Shown: piece by piece, positions 49,942-54,317 of the stretch
Layout: the number at the start of each line of letters is the position of its first letter
How positions within the stretch are numbered: position 1 is the first letter of the stretch
DNA from: Clostridiales bacterium
GTDB taxonomy: Bacteria > Bacillota > Clostridia > Peptostreptococcales > Anaerovoracaceae
Direction of reading: 5' to 3'
Assembly: GCA_022775805.1 (NCBI GenBank)
Contig: JALFKB010000024.1
Span: 1 to 54,317, forward strand
DNA length: 54,317 nucleotides
The notes under the pieces: generated by a model
What the model was told of the DNA's origin: nothing
What the model saw: only the letters and a program-made list of their open reading frames with translations
Databases searched by the model: none
Program-made: the position numbers and the translations under genes

Positions 49942-50008
49942 CAGGTTTTGATAGGTTGCTTGGGCTGTACCTGACCCCAGGGCGTGGGAAGAGCAGAGCA
50001 CCATGAAG

Positions 50009-50049
50009 CAAAAAGGCTGCCGCACTGAAAACCAGTGCGGCAGCCTTTA
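50009..50049. terminator. Bidirectional terminator
   Basis: AAAAGGCTGCCGCACTG-AAAAC-CAGTGCGGCAGCCTTT. Confidence 0.9.
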
Positions 50050-50078
50050 GTCATATTAGTATTAATTGAAGCATTTAA

Positions 50079-51437
50079 TCAGTATGTAACTTTGGATGTG
50101 TTCTTCCAGATACCCATCTTCTCAGCTTCCTGAACCAGCTCGTCTCTGAAGTCAGGGTGAGCTATGTTTATGAGAAGCTCAGCTCTTTCCCAGGTGTTTT
50201 TGCCCTTCAGATTTGCTATGCCGTATTCCGTAACCACGAAATTGGTTGCAGTTCTCGGGGTGGTTACGATGCTGCCTTCGGAAAGCATCGGTCTAATCAG
50301 GGACACCTTGGTTCCGTCCTTGAGAGTTCTAGTGGAAGGGGTGCAGAGGAAGCTCTTGCCGCCCTTCGAAGCGTAGGCTCCAAGAACGAAGTCCAGCTGT
50401 CCGCCGGTTCCGGATACCTGCTGAGGTCCTGCTGATTCGGAGCAGACCTGTCCGTAGAGATCCACCTGAATGCAGCTGTTTACAGAAACAAAGTTGTCAA
50501 TCTGGGAGATGGTTCCAATGTTGTTAACATAATCAACCGGGGCACTGCAGCAGATAGGATTGTCATCGATAAAATCATAGAGCCGCTTGGTGCCTCCCGC
50601 AAAGGTGTAAACAGCCTTGCCCTTGTCAACCGGCTTGTTTCCCGTAAGCTTGCCTGCTTCAAATAAGTCAACGTAAGCATCAACGAACATCTCGGTGTGG
50701 GCGTTGATGTTTCTTACATCCGAGTCAGCCAGCATGGAGCCGATGCAGCTCGGCAGTGCTCCGATTCCCAGCTGGAGAGTACTGTGGGAGTCTATTTGAG
50801 ACACTACATATTCCGCAATATATCTGTCTATCTTCGAAGGCTGCTTTGTTTTCAACTCATCCATCGGAGGATTTGAACCCTCAACAACATAATCCACGCC
50901 GTAGAGATTCAGCTGAGTCTGGTGACCGTGGGCGATAGGCATGTTTTCATTAACTTCTACAATTATCCTCTTGGCGCTCTTGATAACGCCCCATATATCA
51001 GCCACCTGAGGACCGATATTGAAGTTGCCGTGCTCATCCATAGGAGCAACCTGGAAGAAGGCAATATCAACTCCGCTGTCATTGTGCTGCCAGTAAACAG
51101 GAAGCTCGTTGAACATCATAGGAATGTACCAGCAGCGGCCGTTTTTGCTCATTTCTCTGTCAAAGGCACTGAAGTGTGCAGAAGCGAAACGCACCTTGCG
51201 GTTGTCATCAGTTGCCAGATATGTTTCAAAAGGAGTGCTCCTTACGCCAACAGTGCTGACAATCTCAACATTCCATAATTCATCGGCTCTCTTTGCTAAA
51301 GCTTTGTCAATGTCCTTGACTGTTCCGAGGCCGAGGCCGAAGTGGATGCGGTTGTTGTTGTGTACCATTTCGGCAGCCTGTTCAGCAGTGATAAGCTTTT
51401 CCTTGTATTTTTTTTCTAATAACGATGTCTTGTACAT
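50079..51437 (-). CDS. Acetyl-CoA hydrolase/transferase family: butyryl-CoA:acetate or 4-hydroxybutyrate CoA-transferase
   Basis: LQLGIGALPSCIGSML, IDLYGQVCSESAGPQQVSGTGGQLDFVLGAYASKGGKS. Confidence 0.9.
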   Translation of the reverse strand: MYKTSLLEKKYKEKLITAEQAAEMVHNNNRIHFGLGLGTVKDIDKALAKRADELWNVEIVSTVGVRSTPFETYLATDDNRKVRFASAHFSAFDREMSKNGRCWYIPMMFNELPVYWQHNDSGVDIAFFQVAPMDEHGNFNIGPQVADIWGVIKSAKRIIVEVNENMPIAHGHQTQLNLYGVDYVVEGSNPPMDELKTKQPSKIDRYIAEYVVSQIDSHSTLQLGIGALPSCIGSMLADSDVRNINAHTEMFVDAYVDLFEAGKLTGNKPVDKGKAVYTFAGGTKRLYDFIDDNPICCSAPVDYVNNIGTISQIDNFVSVNSCIQVDLYGQVCSESAGPQQVSGTGGQLDFVLGAYASKGGKSFLCTPSTRTLKDGTKVSLIRPMLSEGSIVTTPRTATNFVVTEYGIANLKGKNTWERAELLINIAHPDFRDELVQEAEKMGIWKNTSKVTY

Positions 51438-51619
51438 AACACATCCTCCTTATTTTGTAACGTAATCATTGTAACATCTAACCATCAAAAGTAAAGAGAA
51501 ATTCGTTATATTTTTAACAAAAACACCATTTATTTTTCATAGAATATGGGTTGACAGACAATATTATATGTCATATAGTATTATACGAACGAGGGGTCAA
51601 CCCGGAAAGGAGGCGCATC

Positions 51620-51964
51620 ATGGCGTTTAAAATTGAATCAAGTCTGCTCGACGCATGCGCCCTGGCTATTTTGAAACGAGGGGACACATACGGGTATGAG
51701 ATTACGCAGGAGATGAAGAAATCCATAGTGGTTTCAGAGTCCACCCTGTATCCGGTTCTCAGAAGGCTTCAGAAGGAACAGTTCTGCAGAACCTACGATC
51801 AGCCGTATCAGGGCAGAAACAGAAGGTATTACTCAATAACGGAGAAGGGTATCGCCCAGCTGTCGGATTATCTCAGACAGTGGCGCGAATACAGAACAGC
51901 AATAGAGACATTGCTTGAGGGTCCGAATTCAAACGACAAGGGAAGGGATGATGGAAATGAATAG
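51620..51964 (+). CDS. PadR-family transcriptional regulator
   Basis: LDACALAILKRGDTYGYEITQEMKK...SESTLYPVLRRLQKE...GRNRRYYSITEKG. Confidence 0.92.
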   Translation: MAFKIESSLLDACALAILKRGDTYGYEITQEMKKSIVVSESTLYPVLRRLQKEQFCRTYDQPYQGRNRRYYSITEKGIAQLSDYLRQWREYRTAIETLLEGPNSNDKGRDDGNE

Positions 51965-52688
51965 GCAGGAATTTATACTCGCATTAAGAAAAGAGTTAAA
52001 GAAGCTGCCTCCTGAGGAAATCGTGGCAGCAACTGAATTCTTCGAGGAGTTCATCGATGAGAAGCTGGCAAGGGGAGAGAAAACCGAAGAGGAGATAATC
52101 AGGAATCTTGGATCGCCAAAGAGGGTTGCAGCTGAGATTAAGGCGGACTATGCCGCCAGAATTCTTGACGGTGAAGAGAATGTCTCAGGCATCAGGAAGG
52201 AGAGTTCCAGATCGAAGCTTTCTGCGGTATGGTGGGTTGTTCTTGGAATCTGTTCCGCACCTGTATCAATTCCTCTGGCAATCTGCATTGCGCTGGTGGC
52301 ATTTTGCGTTATCTTCAGTCTGCTGGGAGTAATTATCTCGGTATACTCGGTGATTATAGGCTGTGGTGTGGCGGCTCTGGCGGCAATTGTATTCGGATGT
52401 GTTGCCTTTAGCGGAAGTGCTGCCACCGGATGCATGTTCCTGGGAGGAGGCCTGGTGCTGGCGGCTCTCACTGCAGCTGCAGGGGTTGGAGCATTTATCG
52501 GTACCAGAGAGCTTGTTAAGCTCATCGTGAGATTGATAAGGGATGCCCACGACAGGAAAAGAAAAAAGCAGTTTGAGGAAATGTCCGAAGGAATGGGAGA
52601 AGGATGGTCCTTCAGGGAAACACCTGAGGATCCAAGAGACGGATTTATCAACGGGGGTATGATTACGGGAGGTGAAAAACATGAATAA
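51951..52688 (+). CDS. DUF1700 family membrane protein
   Basis: MNRQEFILALRKELKKLPPEEIVAATEFFEEFIDEKLARGEKTEEEIIRNLGSPKRVAAEI; TM-rich C-terminus; coupled to PadR. Confidence 0.88.
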   Translation: MEMNRQEFILALRKELKKLPPEEIVAATEFFEEFIDEKLARGEKTEEEIIRNLGSPKRVAAEIKADYAARILDGEENVSGIRKESSRSKLSAVWWVVLGICSAPVSIPLAICIALVAFCVIFSLLGVIISVYSVIIGCGVAALAAIVFGCVAFSGSAATGCMFLGGGLVLAALTAAAGVGAFIGTRELVKLIVRLIRDAHDRKRKKQFEEMSEGMGEGWSFRETPEDPRDGFINGGMITGGEKHE

Positions 52689-53562
52689 GCTCATGAAATT
52701 CTTCATCATATGCGGCATAACGCTGTTTGTGGGAATGGGTCTGTGTTTCGGGGGCATCATGACCAACGGTGTTTCGGGGATTAATAAGGTTGCCGAGAAG
52801 TATGACTGGCTTGAGGGAACGCCGGGAGAACTTCAGACGAGCTACGGCGAGGATCTTGAGTTTGATTCCATCAGGGTCACAGGTGAAATGGATATTTGCC
52901 TCATAGGTGCAGATTACAACGCAATGCCCGCAAGCTGGACTCTGCCGAGGCAGGTTTCAGAGGCAATCAAAGCGCACGCGCCTGAGGAGGGAATGGTATT
53001 CCTATGCTATGGAGAAAACATTAACCCGCCTCAGTACAAGGTGACAAACGGGGTATTAGAAATAAACAGCAATATATATGACGGAGGCGTCGTATCCATG
53101 AACCTTTCATATGACGATGGAATTCCTAAGGTTGTGGTCTTTTGCGGCAACAGAGATCTGGATGAGATAGATGTGAACCTAACAGCCTGCGATGTGGCTG
53201 TGCTGGGAGTCAGCTGCGGTCAGGTTAATCTGAAGACAACCGACGGTGACGTATACACCCAGTCCATAAGAAGCCGGGGACTGAATGTGGAAACCGGTTA
53301 CGGTGACTGCAGGATTCACGGAGATCTGGAAGGTCTCACGAAGATTAAGAGCTCGGATGGCGATATAAACGTAGAAACCAGCCGGGATGAAAGCAGTTAT
53401 GCCAAAAACATCCACGTTACAGACGGTATACTGGCAATTAACGATATGGAGATGGATGATGATTCATTCGCATCCTATGTACGTGAGGGCGGCCCGAACA
53501 AGATGGAAATTGACAGTATGCTGGGAGATGTAAGCATCTGGTTTGGAATATCATCTTTTTAG
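52681..53562 (+). CDS. DUF4097 family beta-strand-repeat protein
   Basis: N-terminal TM then beta-helical repeats (VNLKTTDGDVYTQSIRSRGLNVETGYGDCRIHGDLEG); follows PadR-DUF1700. Confidence 0.85.
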   Translation: MNKLMKFFIICGITLFVGMGLCFGGIMTNGVSGINKVAEKYDWLEGTPGELQTSYGEDLEFDSIRVTGEMDICLIGADYNAMPASWTLPRQVSEAIKAHAPEEGMVFLCYGENINPPQYKVTNGVLEINSNIYDGGVVSMNLSYDDGIPKVVVFCGNRDLDEIDVNLTACDVAVLGVSCGQVNLKTTDGDVYTQSIRSRGLNVETGYGDCRIHGDLEGLTKIKSSDGDINVETSRDESSYAKNIHVTDGILAINDMEMDDDSFASYVREGGPNKMEIDSMLGDVSIWFGISSF

Positions 53563-53615
53563 GGGCCGGGAGAAACCCGTGCAAAGGCAGTAGATCATAA
53601 AGGGGTAAACAGGAA

Positions 53616-53660
53616 AAAAGAGCTGTTGCACTAGGTAATGTGTAACAGCTCTTTTTTTAA
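53616..53660. terminator. Bidirectional terminator
   Basis: AAAAAAGAGCTGTTGCAC...GTGTAACAGCTCTTTTTTT. Confidence 0.85.
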
Positions 53661-53681
53661 CTATGTGTGATCACGGCGTCG

Positions 53682-54317
53682 TTATCCCCAGAGTTCCTCG
53701 TCTGTAGGAACGTGATTATCAGGCATGAAGCGGGCAATTCTGGAGACATTCATCAGATGATGATAGTTCAGATTTTCTGAAATGGAGTTGTGTCCCCATG
53801 AACCGCAGCCCAGAGTATTCGTAGGGTTCAGGCCGTTGAAGTATGAGCCTCCTGCCGAGTTGGCGCTGCACTGGTTGATGACAAATCTAGATACGCAAAG
53901 GCTTTCACCCACCTTGGCAATATGCTCTTCGCTGTCGGAGTGGAATGAAACGCTGTGGCCCTTGCCGTCCTTCTCCAGATTTTCAGCTGCGATTCTGATT
54001 CCGTCATCAAGATCACTGTACGGATACGCGCTTATTACAGGCGCCATCTTCTCTCCTCCCAGGAGGTCCGTGAGACCGGTGCCCTCTGCAACTGCCACGA
54101 TAGCCCTGGTACCCTCAGGAATCTGAATGCCTGCAAGCTCCGCAACCTTGCCGCAGGATTGTCCTACAGAGTGTCTGTTCGGCTTGCCGTCATCGAAGAG
54201 AGCTCCCCGTACCTTTTCAAGCTCCTCAGGATCCCTTACAACATAGCAGCCGTTGGCTTCGAATTCCTTGAGGATGTCTTCGAAATCCTTCTCAGGACAG
54301 ATTACAGACTGCTCTGC
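53682..54317 (-). CDS. CoA-acylating aldehyde dehydrogenase (EutE/SauS-like), N-terminus beyond window
   Basis: Frame open to base 54317 on the minus strand; SRFVINQCSANSAGGSYFNGLNPTNTLGCGSWGHNSISENLNYHHLMNVSRIA. Confidence 0.85.
   Translation of the reverse strand, partial: AEQSVICPEKDFEDILKEFEANGCYVVRDPEELEKVRGALFDDGKPNRHSVGQSCGKVAELAGIQIPEGTRAIVAVAEGTGLTDLLGGEKMAPVISAYPYSDLDDGIRIAAENLEKDGKGHSVSFHSDSEEHIAKVGESLCVSRFVINQCSANSAGGSYFNGLNPTNTLGCGSWGHNSISENLNYHHLMNVSRIARFMPDNHVPTDEELWG

Noticed and set aside
50060-50075. Third copy of the GTTGAAGCA hairpin (attgaagcat)
   Set aside because: Single half-site without a paired arm or the 45/14 spacing.

Overview
Low-to-moderate GC Firmicutes (Clostridia-like, probably butyrate-producing) chromosomal window. 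The left ~2.8 kb looks like the end of an integrated island: a truncated AlbA/HATPase_c_4-type protein, then an HNH + RecA/DnaB-like ATPase fusion, ending at a tRNA 3'-half (T-arm, acceptor strand, CCA) followed by a terminator. The rest is mostly core metabolism and housekeeping: a five-domain REC-GGDEF-EAL-REC-GGDEF protein, a two-component system, a flippase-pssA-psd lipid operon, nhaC, a T-box-controlled leuACDB operon, htrA, hslO, pgi, hbd, rho, prmC, tilS, ftsH, glyA, a glycerate kinase, a biotin-dependent decarboxylase cluster, coaX, dus, a CoA-transferase, PadR-DUF1700-DUF4097, and the C-terminal part of an aldehyde dehydrogenase. The most unusual signal is a ~253-bp non-coding element present twice in opposite orientation (3001-3254 and 20892-21143). 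Each copy has four 37-38 bp hairpin units with GTTGAAGCAA...TTGCTTCAAC arms, spaced 45/14/45 nt. Other notable items: a 183-bp nested palindrome after leuB, an in-frame response-regulator/histidine-kinase deletion chimera, a permease split by one TGA, a ClC protein with Val at the gating-Glu position, and several microproteins absent from the ORF track. All identifications come from reading the sequence; no database search was run.
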